This document shows, one piece after another, positions 16,094 through 24,166 of a DNA stretch of 36,261 nt (within the stretch, counting starts at the first letter, position 1; each line of letters starts with the position of its first letter). The position numbers and the translations under genes were made by a program. Under the pieces are notes generated by a model. It was not told where the DNA came from and made no database searches. It saw nothing but the letters and a program-made list of their open reading frames with translations. The stretch is from an uncultured Agathobaculum sp. GTDB taxonomy: Bacteria > Bacillota > Clostridia > Oscillospirales > Butyricicoccaceae. The stretch covers positions 1 to 36,261 of the forward strand of contig NZ_CALWJJ010000013.1 of NCBI RefSeq assembly GCF_944380985.1, given 5' to 3'.

Positions 16094-16620
16094 TACATAC
16101 CGATCTTGCACAGTTCCTGTACCAGATCTGGTACGGTCTGTCCGGCGATCTCAAGCCGCTGCGCCTCACCCGGGTGCGCCTTGGAAAAGGTATCCCACGG
16201 GGTGACAAGATGGTCGGTACGCGCGGCGCCATATTGCTCAAGCAGCTTTGCAAAACGTGCGGATCGAGGGCTGTAGATGGACAGCACCTTATATTTCTGC
16301 ACAAACAGCTCCTCCTCTGTCGCCAGCGAGCCGATGGCAAAGGCGGACAGCCCGTCCTGATAGAGCAGCTCTCCATACCCGTCAAGGATTGTGGTGAGCT
16401 GCTTTTTTGTCATATTATCCAGATACCATACCTCGTCAGCCTCGGCGTCCGGGTGGATGGCGAGGAACAATGGCTCGTCCAGCTTTGCGTAAAACGCATG
16501 GATGAAATCCGCGAGTTTTTCAAAGCTGAGGTTGGCGGTCAAATTATCGCCCTGCTGCTGATACTGCTCCTGTATCTGCTCGGGAAAGGGAAGATGCACG
16601 CCTGCGGCGGTTTGAAACAT
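16084..16620 (-). CDS. Hypothetical protein, 178 residues
   Basis: I do not recognise this family. The protein is soluble, has no signal peptide or membrane helix, and is rich in Glu, Gln and Leu with many aromatic residues. It reads as mixed alpha/beta: helical LSFEKLADFIHAFYAKLDE, then LFLAIHP, then helical MTKKQLTTILDGYGELL, and a later DTFSKAHPGEAQRLEI. There are no cysteine clusters or obvious catalytic motifs. AAGGAG lies 9 bases before ATG 16620. It follows birA by 49 bases on the same strand, so they are probably co-transcribed. The frame is well supported by coding-like composition and by the terminator at its end. Confidence 0.8.
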   Translation of the reverse strand: MFQTAAGVHLPFPEQIQEQYQQQGDNLTANLSFEKLADFIHAFYAKLDEPLFLAIHPDAEADEVWYLDNMTKKQLTTILDGYGELLYQDGLSAFAIGSLATEEELFVQKYKVLSIYSPRSARFAKLLEQYGAARTDHLVTPWDTFSKAHPGEAQRLEIAGQTVPDLVQELCKIGMYKG

Positions 16621-16669
16621 TGCAGATCGCTCCTTAATTTAAATATCGTGCGGTGCGGCGGGTCGGTCA

Positions 16670-17650
16670 TCAGAGACGGATGCTGATCTCGCCGGTCGAA
16701 AGGGTGTGCGTCTCGCCGCGCATATCGCGCACAAGCAGATGTCCGTTGTCGTCCAGTCCGGTGCACAGCGCCTCGTATGAGGCGGCAGGGCCGGTTACCG
16801 TCACTTGCCGGTTAAGACAGCACAGCCTGCTGCGGTATTGCTGCAATAGCTCGCCCTGCCGCGCCTCATCCAGCAGGTGATAGGCACGTTCAAAGTGGCA
16901 GAGAATGGCGGCGGCCAATGCGGCACGGCGCGGGGGGTTACCAAACTCACTCAGCGCGCCGGCAACTGCGCGGACAGACGCGGGCCAAGCGGGGTTTGGG
17001 CGCAGGTTGACGCCGATGCCGACGATCAGCGAGTTGACCGCGCCGCTTTCACCCTCGACGGTGGCTTCAGTTAGAATGCCGGCTATTTTGCGGTCATGCA
17101 TCAGCACATCGTTGACCCACTTGATCTGCGGGGCAAAGCCGGCGGTCTGCCCGATAGCCTCGGTCACCGCAACCGCTGCCGCAATCGTGACAAGCTGTAT
17201 GTGTGTCAGCGGCAGCGCGGGGTGGAGTAGTATGGTCAGATAGACGCCCGTTTCGGCGGGGGAGCAAAACGTGCGCCCCAACCTGCCGCGGCCGGCAGTC
17301 TGCTCGCCGGCGAGCAGGACAAATCCGTGCGCGCGGTCAAGATGCCGCTCTTTCATCACAGTGTTGGTCGATGTGAGCGAGGGCATTACCAACATATCGC
17401 GCCCGACAAAGATGGTGTCCAGCAGCGCCTGCACACCTGCGGCGGTCAGGCTGTCATCCTCTGGGGAGAGACGGTAGCCTCCGCCGGGCACGCCGTCGAT
17501 TGTGATCCCCTCGCTGCGCAGCACGCCGATCGCCTTGTGTATGGCTGCGCGCGATACACCAAGCCGGTCGGCGAGCATGCCGCCTGACAGACGCGCGCCG
17601 CGCGCCTGCTCGAGTGCCCGCAAAACAGCTTCCCTGACTGTCAATTCCAT
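16670..17650 (-). CDS. birA: Bifunctional biotin-protein ligase / biotin operon repressor
   Basis: A 326-residue protein with the full two-domain BirA plan. Residues 5-60 are a winged helix (LADRLGVSRAAIHKAIGVLR) that binds DNA. The central ligase domain has STN at 94-96, GRGRLGR at 120-126 for binding biotinyl-AMP, and KWVNDVLMHDRKIAGIL with the catalytic lysine. A small SH3-like C-terminal domain follows. It attaches biotin to carboxylase subunits and, with biotinyl-AMP bound, represses biotin genes. GGGAG precedes ATG 17650; a 70-residue upstream extension in frame is rejected because it crosses the promoter. It is transcribed from the shared divergent promoter at 17676-17711, where it may also bind. 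Confidence 0.95.
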   Translation of the reverse strand: MELTVREAVLRALEQARGARLSGGMLADRLGVSRAAIHKAIGVLRSEGITIDGVPGGGYRLSPEDDSLTAAGVQALLDTIFVGRDMLVMPSLTSTNTVMKERHLDRAHGFVLLAGEQTAGRGRLGRTFCSPAETGVYLTILLHPALPLTHIQLVTIAAAVAVTEAIGQTAGFAPQIKWVNDVLMHDRKIAGILTEATVEGESGAVNSLIVGIGVNLRPNPAWPASVRAVAGALSEFGNPPRRAALAAAILCHFERAYHLLDEARQGELLQQYRSRLCCLNRQVTVTGPAASYEALCTGLDDNGHLLVRDMRGETHTLSTGEISIRL

Positions 17651-17675
17651 CAGCTCTCTCCCGATCAATAATAAA

Positions 17676-17711
17676 CCTATTGTAAACGAAAAGCGGAAAT
17701 AGTACAATAGG
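17676..17711. promoter_or_regulatory. Superimposed divergent promoters in a 9-bp palindrome
   Basis: CCTATTGTA (17676-17684) and TACAATAGG (17703-17711) are perfect inverted repeats, 18 bases apart. On the plus strand they give TTGTAA (17680-17685), 17 bases, TACAAT (17703-17708). On the minus strand they give TTGTAC (17702-17707), 17 bases, TACAAT (17679-17684). The -35 box of each promoter is the -10 box of the other. The left half also resembles the ATTGTWAAC half of Firmicutes BirA operators. Confidence 0.75.
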
Positions 17712-17743
17712 CTCAGCGAATAAACCGTAAAAGAGGTTGTCAT

Positions 17744-18541
17744 GTGAAAAGCAAACAGGAGATATTGACCGCGCTTGCGCATTCGGACAGCGAGCGTCTG
17801 TTGCTCGCCGGGCTGCTTGACAAGGAACAGGTCTGCACGCAGCGCGGTTATCTGACGCATACCAAGTTTCTGGATCTAAACGAGCGCGCCAAGTGTGCCG
17901 AAGCGGTGCGCCTTTGCGGCGCGAGCGGGCATGCACTGTTCTGGGGCGGATATGAGGACGCCGAGCGGGGCGTTTACCTGTTCTACCCAGACTATCTGGA
18001 TGAGGACGGCGCACGGGCGTCTGCGCCGCTTGCACTGCTGCGCGCACACAAGCATCCAGGGGATAAACTCACCCACCGGGATTACCTGGGCGCGTTGATG
18101 GGCCTGCAGATCGACCGGTCGGTCGTGGGGGATATTTTGGTGCACGAGGCGGGCGCGGATATTCTGGTGCTCGAGGAGATGGCGGACTTCATTTTGCTGC
18201 ACTTTGAGCGGGCGGGGCGCAAGCATATCTCGCTGACGCGGGAGGCGCTTGCAAACATCAAAGCCGCCGCGTGCGAGCGGAAAGAAGGGAGCGGTTCGGT
18301 GGCATCTCCGCGGCTTGACAGCATTGCGGCGCTGATCTTCGGCTTGCCGCGCCGCGAGGCGCAGGAGCGGATCGAAAAAGGATTGGTTTTCCTCAATCAT
18401 ATTCCATGTCTGCGGCCCGAGCGGCAGGTCAGCGAGGGCGACCGGCTGACCGTGCGCGGCGCCGGGCGCGCGCAGGTGGAATCACTTGGCGGTACAAGCC
18501 GCAAAGGACGGATTTTTGTGCGATATATCAAAACGGTTTAA
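17744..18541 (+). CDS. S4-domain RNA-binding protein, YlmH-like
   Basis: A 265-residue protein. The C-terminal ~70 residues are an S4 RNA-binding domain (RLDSIAALIFGLPRREAQERI, then GLVFLNHIPC and VSEGDRLTVRG). The N-terminal two thirds match the YlmH family, with HRDYLGALMGLQIDRSVVGDILV before the S4 part. YlmH relatives are linked to cell division loci and, more recently, to rescue of stalled ribosomes. Here the gene is not in a sepF/divIVA cluster but opposite birA. The start is GTG 17744 with AGAGG 7 bases before; an ATG two bases upstream is followed directly by TGA (ATGTGA), so it cannot serve. Confidence 0.88.
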   Translation: MKSKQEILTALAHSDSERLLLAGLLDKEQVCTQRGYLTHTKFLDLNERAKCAEAVRLCGASGHALFWGGYEDAERGVYLFYPDYLDEDGARASAPLALLRAHKHPGDKLTHRDYLGALMGLQIDRSVVGDILVHEAGADILVLEEMADFILLHFERAGRKHISLTREALANIKAAACERKEGSGSVASPRLDSIAALIFGLPRREAQERIEKGLVFLNHIPCLRPERQVSEGDRLTVRGAGRAQVESLGGTSRKGRIFVRYIKTV

Positions 18542-18553
18542 AATGAATAAGAG

Positions 18554-18582
18554 TTGCCAAGTGTATTTGTGTATGATATACT
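18554..18582 (+). promoter_or_regulatory. Strong sigma-A promoter of the SLH gene
   Basis: TTGCCA (18554-18559), a 17-base spacer and TATACT (18577-18582), with TG one base before the -10 box. The leader is about 25 bases. Confidence 0.8.
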
Positions 18583-18612
18583 TGAAACAGCTTCAATAAG
18601 GGGTGTGTTGGC

Positions 18613-20697
18613 ATGAGGAAGAAGCTATTGTCCGTTTTGCTTGGGATCACGATGATGACAGCAATGATCCCGGCCGCTTTTGCGGTAGATTTGGAAGGGC
18701 ACTGGGCGAGGAGCTTTATCGAATACCTCAACCGGGAAGGGGTCATCAATCCAAGCGCGTCGACCGGCGAGTATGGACCCGACCTTGAAATGACGCGCGC
18801 AGAGTTTATGCGCTATATCAACCGCGCATTCCACTTTACGGAAAAGGCTGCGATCTCTTTTAGCGATGTGCAGACAAACACCTGGTACTATGAGACCATT
18901 CAGATTGCGGTCAAATATGGCTATATCAACGGCGTGGGAGAAAACAGGATGGATCCGCTTGGTGCGGTCACGCGCGAGCAGGCCGCGGTGGTTATTGGTC
19001 GCCTTTTTAAAGATGATCCGGGCAATGTTTCAGCCAGCGATCTGCCGTTTAGCGATCGCGGTGAGATCTCCAGCTGGGCGGCAGGCTATGTCAAGGCTGC
19101 TGTGGATAAGGGGATCATCAGCGGTTATGATGACGGCACTTTCCGGCCCAAACGGGTCGTGACACGCGGTGAAGTCGCCAAGATCCTGTACTACTACCTG
19201 GGTACCTCGCTGTCGGCCGCGGGCAGAGCTTATACCGGCGCTGATCTGAAAGCGGATACGGACAATGTGACGATTTCGGAGAGCTGCACGCTGTCCAACG
19301 CCGTGGTCGAGGGCGACCTCTACATCACTGAGGGCGTAGGATCGGACGCTGTCACGCTCAATAATGTGACCGTCAACGGCACATTGATCGTGTCCGGCGG
19401 CACGGTGACAATGAACAACACAGAGAGCGACCATGTGATCGTATCCTCGCCGATGGGGCGCCTGCTGCAGGTAACTGCAACAGGCGCTGCTTCTATTAGG
19501 CAGACCGAGGTGAAGACCGCTGCGGCGCTCAACGAGCGTGGCTTGAGCGCGGAGGGCGACGGCTTCGGTGATGTCATAGTGCAGGGCGACAGCCGTGTCT
19601 CGCTGACGCTGGACGCCACAGTCAATGACCTTATGCTTTTGGGAGAGGCGACGGTCAGTATGTCGGAGGATGCTCTTGTCTATCATATGGAAGCGCGTCA
19701 GGCGGCATCGGTTACGGGTTACGGATCGGTATACCAGGCGGATATCTATACGAACGGCGTGAGCTTTGCCAGCAGCGTCGCAGTGGCAGGCTGCCAGCTG
19801 GAGGGCGGCGTGTTTACCACAATGGGCGGCGAGATCGTGTCGACTTCGAGCGAGGCGGGCATCGTTCCCAAAAGTCTCCGGGTCGACCTTTACCAGCTTG
19901 ACGAGTTGGATAACGGCATACATATTTCGCTTCCGGCGGATGTAACGGTCGAACGTGCGCTGTGCAACGGACAGATTTTGGATGAATCGTTCGATTACTC
20001 GGTGACAGCTATGGGGTTGAGCCTGCATGCTCAATGGCTGAAAACGCTCACACGCGGCGAACATACCCTGACGCTCATGCTGTCAAATGGTGAGAGCGGA
20101 AGTGTTACGATCGAAGTGGTCAACACCTCGCCGACTGCGGATTCACACACGGCTTATTTTGACCGCTACTACGGTGCGTCTGGCTTTCGGGATGTGAACG
20201 TGGCGCTCGATTACGTCCGGTCGGGAAGCGATATTGCGAACGTCGTGCTTGGCTGGGCTGTGATTGATAAAGACGATTACAGCTTTAGCTCTGCCACGCG
20301 CGAGCTGACTTTCCGGCGCGGTGTGCTGGCGCAGCTGCGCGAGGGCACCTATACCATTACGGTGGAGCTGGTGGATGGCGGCGCCGAGCGCATTCTGTTG
20401 ACCGTGTCAGACACTGCGCCGGCAAGTGAGACCGCAATCGTGCGCGAGTGTGATGTTAGCTTGATTGGCGACCTGCCGTTTTTGCTTCCGATTGGAAACG
20501 AGGGGGTTAGCTTTGTCACGGCTGAAAGCGATGGCTATACTCTTGACGAAGACAGCGACGATTACTGGCACGATCAAAACAATCTGTATCTCTCAAAGGA
20601 GATTTTACAGTATTACTGCGATGAGGGCGCGTATGAGCTGTTCCATGTCGTTCTGAACAATGGTGAAGAATATACGCTTGTTATCGATTATATTTGA
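18613..20697 (+). CDS. Secreted S-layer-homology protein with X2-like domains
   Basis: A 694-residue surface protein. Residues 1-24 are a signal peptide ending at AFA. Three SLH repeats follow: about 26-72, 82-132 (FSDVQTNTWYYETIQIAVKYGYINGVG) and 146-197 (ISSWAAGYVKAAVDKGIISGYDDGTF). SLH repeats bind pyruvylated cell-wall polymers. Residues about 205-420 are repetitive short strands (VEGDLYI, TVNGTLIVSGGTV, SRVSLTLDATVNDLML) that look like a beta-helix. Residues about 425-510 and 520-605 resemble the Ig-like X2 module seen in cell-surface and cellulosome proteins, and a third partial copy ends the protein. A binding or scaffold role is likely, as no catalytic motif is seen. GGGGTG precedes ATG 18613. 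The gene is monocistronic. Confidence 0.9.
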   Translation: MRKKLLSVLLGITMMTAMIPAAFAVDLEGHWARSFIEYLNREGVINPSASTGEYGPDLEMTRAEFMRYINRAFHFTEKAAISFSDVQTNTWYYETIQIAVKYGYINGVGENRMDPLGAVTREQAAVVIGRLFKDDPGNVSASDLPFSDRGEISSWAAGYVKAAVDKGIISGYDDGTFRPKRVVTRGEVAKILYYYLGTSLSAAGRAYTGADLKADTDNVTISESCTLSNAVVEGDLYITEGVGSDAVTLNNVTVNGTLIVSGGTVTMNNTESDHVIVSSPMGRLLQVTATGAASIRQTEVKTAAALNERGLSAEGDGFGDVIVQGDSRVSLTLDATVNDLMLLGEATVSMSEDALVYHMEARQAASVTGYGSVYQADIYTNGVSFASSVAVAGCQLEGGVFTTMGGEIVSTSSEAGIVPKSLRVDLYQLDELDNGIHISLPADVTVERALCNGQILDESFDYSVTAMGLSLHAQWLKTLTRGEHTLTLMLSNGESGSVTIEVVNTSPTADSHTAYFDRYYGASGFRDVNVALDYVRSGSDIANVVLGWAVIDKDDYSFSSATRELTFRRGVLAQLREGTYTITVELVDGGAERILLTVSDTAPASETAIVRECDVSLIGDLPFLLPIGNEGVSFVTAESDGYTLDEDSDDYWHDQNNLYLSKEILQYYCDEGAYELFHVVLNNGEEYTLVIDYI

Positions 20698-20706
20698 GCA
20701 ATAAAT

Positions 20707-20737
20707 AAAAAAAGCCGCCCTCTGGCGGCTTTTTTTA
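20707..20737. terminator. Bidirectional terminator between the SLH gene and the GH13 gene
   Basis: Seven A, AGCCGCC, a CTCT loop, GGCGGCT and seven T form a symmetric hairpin that serves both convergent genes. Confidence 0.92.
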
Positions 20738-20751
20738 TACAGATGACACTA

Positions 20752-22059
20752 TTATTCGCACTTCCAGAAGTAAGCAGAATAGGGAGGCAGCTCGCTACCG
20801 CCGCCAAAATCATGCATCTGGCCGCTAATCAGATCGATCGCTCTGCCGCAGTGCGCGTCAAAGTGCGCGGTGTAGGGCTGGTCGTCGATGTTCACCGCGA
20901 TCAGCACGCGCTCATTATCAAAGGTGCGCGCCCAAACGCATTGCTTGTTGGTCAGCATAAGCTGCCTGAAGTCGCCATAGCACAGCGCGCGGCTCTTTCT
21001 GTGCGCCTGTGCGAGTGCCGCGATCCAGTCGGTTAGCTCATTCCAGACAGGCCGATCGAACGAGGGGCGCAGTGCGTCGTCGCCCTGGTGTTTTTCACCC
21101 GTAGCGCCCCACTCGCTGCCATAGTATATGCATGGCATACCCGGCATGCCGAACAGCAGCGCATAGACAAGCGGCAGATGCCTGGGGTTTTGCAGGATGG
21201 AGGCGATGCGCGTTACATCGTGGTTGTCCACAAAACCCAGCAGATGCTTGCCGCGGTACAGCGTCCAGTCTTCCGGACCAAACTGACGCAGCAGCGAGTG
21301 GGTGATTTCAAACAGGTTAAGGCTGTTCATCGAGGAGTACAAGCCCTTGTAGCACTCATAGTTGGTGCAGGAGTGCAACATGCCCTCGCCGACAAACTGG
21401 TTATAATCGCCATGCAGCAACTCGCCGACCAACAGGAAATCAGGCTTTATCGTCTCACAGAATGCGCGCAGCTGGCGGATGAAGTCACGATCCAGGCAGT
21501 AGGCAACGTCCAGCCGTAGGCCGTCGATACCAAACTCGTCTACCCATAGGCGGATGCAGTCGAAGATATGCTGCACGACCGCCGGGTTCTTGAGATTGAG
21601 CTTGACCAGCTCGTAGTGTCCTTCCCAGCCCTCATACCAGAAGCCGTCGTTGTAGTTGGAGTTGCCGTCAAACGAGATGTGAAACCAGTCTTTATAGGGA
21701 GAGTTCCATTTTTTCTCCTGCACGTCGTGAAAAGCCCAGAAGCCGCGGCCGACGTGGTTGAATACGCCGTCCAGCACAACTTTGACCCCTTTTTCCCGTA
21801 GCGCGGCGCATACAGCGGCAAAGTCCTTGTTGGTGCCGAGACGGCAATCGATCATGCGGAAATCACGGGTATCGTAGCCGTGGCTGTCAGATTCGAAAAC
21901 GGGGGAGAAGTAGACAGCGTTACAACCAAGCTTTGCAATGTGTCCAGCCCAGTCCGCCACCTTGGAGATGCGGTTTTGTAGCACGCCATCGTTGACGCGC
22001 GGTGCGCCGCAAAAACCGATCGGATAAATTTGATAGAATACGCTTTCATAAGCCCACAT
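20752..22059 (-). CDS. Cytoplasmic GH13 alpha-glucan hydrolase (alpha-amylase family)
   Basis: A 435-residue enzyme with all four GH13 regions: DGVFNH (97-102), GLRLDVAY (180-187, nucleophile Asp184), VGELLH (211-216, acid Glu213) and FVDNHD (276-281). It lacks a signal peptide, so it acts inside the cell. It is short for a neopullulanase or cyclomaltodextrinase and lacks their N-terminal domain; a role in degrading imported or stored maltodextrins is likely, but the exact substrate is unknown. AAAGGAG precedes ATG 22059. A longer in-frame start is rejected because it would cross the promoter. It shares no operon, and the nearest carbohydrate genes are the importer at 8178-14609. Confidence 0.93.
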   Translation of the reverse strand: MWAYESVFYQIYPIGFCGAPRVNDGVLQNRISKVADWAGHIAKLGCNAVYFSPVFESDSHGYDTRDFRMIDCRLGTNKDFAAVCAALREKGVKVVLDGVFNHVGRGFWAFHDVQEKKWNSPYKDWFHISFDGNSNYNDGFWYEGWEGHYELVKLNLKNPAVVQHIFDCIRLWVDEFGIDGLRLDVAYCLDRDFIRQLRAFCETIKPDFLLVGELLHGDYNQFVGEGMLHSCTNYECYKGLYSSMNSLNLFEITHSLLRQFGPEDWTLYRGKHLLGFVDNHDVTRIASILQNPRHLPLVYALLFGMPGMPCIYYGSEWGATGEKHQGDDALRPSFDRPVWNELTDWIAALAQAHRKSRALCYGDFRQLMLTNKQCVWARTFDNERVLIAVNIDDQPYTAHFDAHCGRAIDLISGQMHDFGGGSELPPYSAYFWKCE

Positions 22060-22093
22060 GGAAAAGAGCTCCTTTACAAATAGGTTCATTATC

Positions 22094-22122
22094 AGTATAC
22101 TATGGTTTGCCAGAAAAACCAA
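22094..22122 (-). promoter_or_regulatory. Sigma-A promoter of the GH13 gene
   Basis: The minus strand has TTGGTT (22117-22122), a 17-base spacer and TATACT (22094-22099), giving a leader of about 30 bases. Confidence 0.7.
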
Positions 22123-22158
22123 GAGCCAGTAAAAAATACGGTCTTAATAAAAAAATAC

Positions 22159-22187
22159 TTGCAAATCCACGGCTCTTATGGTATCCT
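22159..22187 (+). promoter_or_regulatory. Sigma-A promoter of rplS
   Basis: TTGCAA (22159-22164), 17 bases, then TATCCT (22182-22187) with TG one base before. It is divergent from the GH13 promoter 37 bases away. Confidence 0.7.
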
Positions 22188-22201
22188 GTTATGGTAACAC
22201 G

Positions 22202-22243
22202 GGCATTCCTCTGCTTATTTACAGCAAATAGGGCAAGAATGTC
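22202..22243 (+). promoter_or_regulatory. Candidate L19 leader structure
   Basis: An outer stem pairs GGCATTC (22202-22208) with GAATGTC (22237-22243). An inner stem pairs CTTATTT (22214-22220) with AAATAGG (22226-22232) around ACAGC. The two are joined by an asymmetric internal loop. This fits the size, position and shape expected of the ribosomal protein L19 leader of Firmicutes, an autoregulatory site, but I judge it by shape only. Confidence 0.5.
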
Positions 22244-22266
22244 TAAGACGAAAGGATGACAGAAAG

Positions 22267-22608
22267 ATGGATCTGGTCAAAGTATTGTCTGAGCAGCAGC
22301 TGAAGAGCGACCTGCCGGAACTCAAGATCGGCGATACCGTCAAGGTACACGCCAAGATTAAGGAAGGTAACCGCGAGCGTATTCAGGTGTTCGAGGGTAT
22401 CATCATTGCCAAGAAGCACGCCGGCGTCAACCAGACGGTGACCGTGCGCCGTATTTCCTACGGTGTAGGAGTCGAAAAGACCTTTCCGGTGCACTCGCCG
22501 AACGTTGCCAAGTTCGAGGTTGTGCGCAACGGTAAAGTCCGCCGCGCCAAGCTATACTATCTGCGCGGCCGCGTGGGCAAGGCTGCCAAGGTGGCGGAAA
22601 AGCTCTAA
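22267..22608 (+). CDS. rplS: 50S ribosomal protein L19
   Basis: A 113-residue protein, the typical L19 length. The conserved core [21 protein letters not shown] and [20 protein letters not shown] is complete, as is the basic C-terminal [15 protein letters not shown]19 sits at the 30S-50S interface. In most bacteria it follows trmD and rimM; here it has its own promoter and terminator and is followed by lepB and rbgA, the usual Firmicutes order (rplS-lepB-ylqF-rnhB). Confidence 0.98.
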   Translation: MDLVKVLSEQQLKSDLPELKIGDTVKVHAKIKEGNRERIQVFEGIIIAKKHAGVNQTVTVRRISYGVGVEKTFPVHSPNVAKFEVVRNGKVRRAKLYYLRGRVGKAAKVAEKL

Positions 22609-22621
22609 TTGCATAGCAGAC

Positions 22622-22651
22622 AAAACGGGGAGCATGCGCTCCCTGTTTTTG
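22622..22651 (+). terminator. Rho-independent terminator of rplS
   Basis: GGGAGC and GCTCCC pair around ATGC, with outer AAAAC/GTTTT pairs that extend the stem, and five T residues follow. Confidence 0.85.
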
Positions 22652-22671
22652 TATTTCCAACCGTTTTGCAC

Positions 22672-22700
22672 TTGCGCGCGCGGACATATGCGGCTATAAT
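22672..22700 (+). promoter_or_regulatory. Sigma-A promoter of lepB-rbgA
   Basis: TTGCGC (22672-22677) and a perfect TATAAT (22695-22700) are separated by 17 bases. The leader is about 27 bases with GGAGGA before the start. Confidence 0.72.
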
Positions 22701-22733
22701 GAATTTGTATGCTTATCTTTTGGAGGAAGTGCA

Positions 22734-23312
22734 ATGCAGGAGACCCAGATTGAAGAAAAGAGAAAAAGGGCGGAGGGGCGTTTTTCCAGCGAGCTGTTCA
22801 GCTGGGGCGAATCGCTGATGACCGTGCTGGTGTTTTTTGTTGTGGTGTTTACGTTTTTTGCTCGTCTGATCGGCGTGGACGGTACCTCTATGTACCCGAC
22901 GCTCCAGGACCACAGCATTATGCTGGTCAGCAACCTTGGCTATACGCCGGAAAAGGGTGATATTGTGGTGCTTCGCAAAGAAGGGTTTTACGGCGATCAA
23001 CCGATCGTCAAGCGCATTATTGCAACCGAAGGCGACGCGATCGACATCCATCCGGTCACAGGCGATGTGCTTGTAAACGGCGAGGTGCTCGATGAGCCTT
23101 ACATTGCGGAAAAGATCAACACGCTGGACAAAATAGGCGATATGGACTACCCGCAGACAGTGCCGTCAGGATGTGTATTTGTTATGGGAGATAACCGTAA
23201 TTACTCAACCGACAGCCGCGATTCCCGTCTCGGCATGGTGGATGAGCGGTATATTTTGGGTCATGTGCTGGCGGTGGTCTATCCGTTTGACGAAATTGGA
23301 TCGGTGGCGTAG
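22734..23312 (+). CDS. lepB: Signal peptidase I
   Basis: A 192-residue type I signal peptidase of the short Gram-positive kind. A charged cytoplasmic tail (1-25) is followed by one membrane helix (about 28-47). The catalytic Ser52 lies in GTSMYPTL and Lys93 in IVKRIIA. The conserved [12 protein letters not shown] box is complete. It cuts secreted proteins at the outer face of the membrane, including probably the SLH and 3D proteins of this window. GGAGGAAG precedes ATG 22734. Its TAG overlaps the region of the rbgA start (TAGTGATG). Confidence 0.96.
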   Translation: MQETQIEEKRKRAEGRFSSELFSWGESLMTVLVFFVVVFTFFARLIGVDGTSMYPTLQDHSIMLVSNLGYTPEKGDIVVLRKEGFYGDQPIVKRIIATEGDAIDIHPVTGDVLVNGEVLDEPYIAEKINTLDKIGDMDYPQTVPSGCVFVMGDNRNYSTDSRDSRLGMVDERYILGHVLAVVYPFDEIGSVA

Positions 23313-23314
23313 TG

Positions 23315-24166
23315 ATGAACATCCAGTGGTATCCTGGGCATATGACAAAAACCCGCCGGCAGATGGCGGAATATATCAAGCAGGTGGACGTGGTCTGCGA
23401 GGTTGTGGATGCGCGCATTCCGCAGGTGTCACGTAACCCGGATATGGATGAGATCGCTGCAGGTAAGCCGCGGCTTATGATCCTCAACCGCATCGATCTG
23501 GCAGACCCGCAAAAGACTGCCGGCTGGGCGAAATATTTCCGTGCGCAGGGTATGGCGGTCATTGAGACCGACAGCCGCGCAGGTACGGGTACGCAGGCGT
23601 TTGCAAACGCAGTGCGCACGCTGCTCGCAGATAAGATCGCGCAGTGGAATGAAAAGGGGCTGATCGGCAAGGCGGTGCGCGTGATGGTGGTCGGCATCCC
23701 GAACGTGGGCAAATCGACCTTTATCAACCGTATTCTCGGGCGCAAGTCGGCCAAGGCGGCAGACAGGCCGGGCGTGACACGCGGCAGCCAGTGGTTCCGC
23801 GTGGCGGGCGGCATCGACCTGCTCGACACACCTGGTATCTTATGGCCCAAGTTTGACGACGAGCGCGTCGGCATTCTGCTTGCGTGCACAGGTGCAATTA
23901 AGGATGATATTCTCGATGTGGAGACGCTCGGCTGCAAGCTGATGGAACTGCTCGCTCAGCAGGCGCCTCAGGCGATTATTGAGCGGTATGGCGTAACGAT
24001 TCCGGCAGAGAGTGACTTTCCCGGCTACGACCTGCTCCAGCAGGCAGGACAGCGGCGCGGCTTTTTGCTGCGCGGCGGCGAGATCGACACCGAGCGCATG
24101 GCGCACATCCTGCTGGATGAGTTTCGCGGGGGCGTTTTAGGAAGGATCACATTGGAAAGCGTGTAG
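23315..24166 (+). CDS. rbgA: Ribosome biogenesis GTPase RbgA (YlqF)
   Basis: A 283-residue circularly permuted GTPase, in which the G4 motif comes before G1. G4 reads NRID at 58-61, where the family normally has NKxD. G1 is GIPNVGKST (127-135), G2 PGVTRG (152-157) and G3 DTPG (171-174). The N-terminal [13 protein letters not shown] is diagnostic. RbgA helps the last steps of 50S assembly in the cytoplasm. The start is ATG 23315 rather than GTG 23312, because GGTGG lies 7 bases before it. It begins directly at the end of lepB, which suggests coupled translation. Confidence 0.95.
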   Translation: MNIQWYPGHMTKTRRQMAEYIKQVDVVCEVVDARIPQVSRNPDMDEIAAGKPRLMILNRIDLADPQKTAGWAKYFRAQGMAVIETDSRAGTGTQAFANAVRTLLADKIAQWNEKGLIGKAVRVMVVGIPNVGKSTFINRILGRKSAKAADRPGVTRGSQWFRVAGGIDLLDTPGILWPKFDDERVGILLACTGAIKDDILDVETLGCKLMELLAQQAPQAIIERYGVTIPAESDFPGYDLLQQAGQRRGFLLRGGEIDTERMAHILLDEFRGGVLGRITLESV

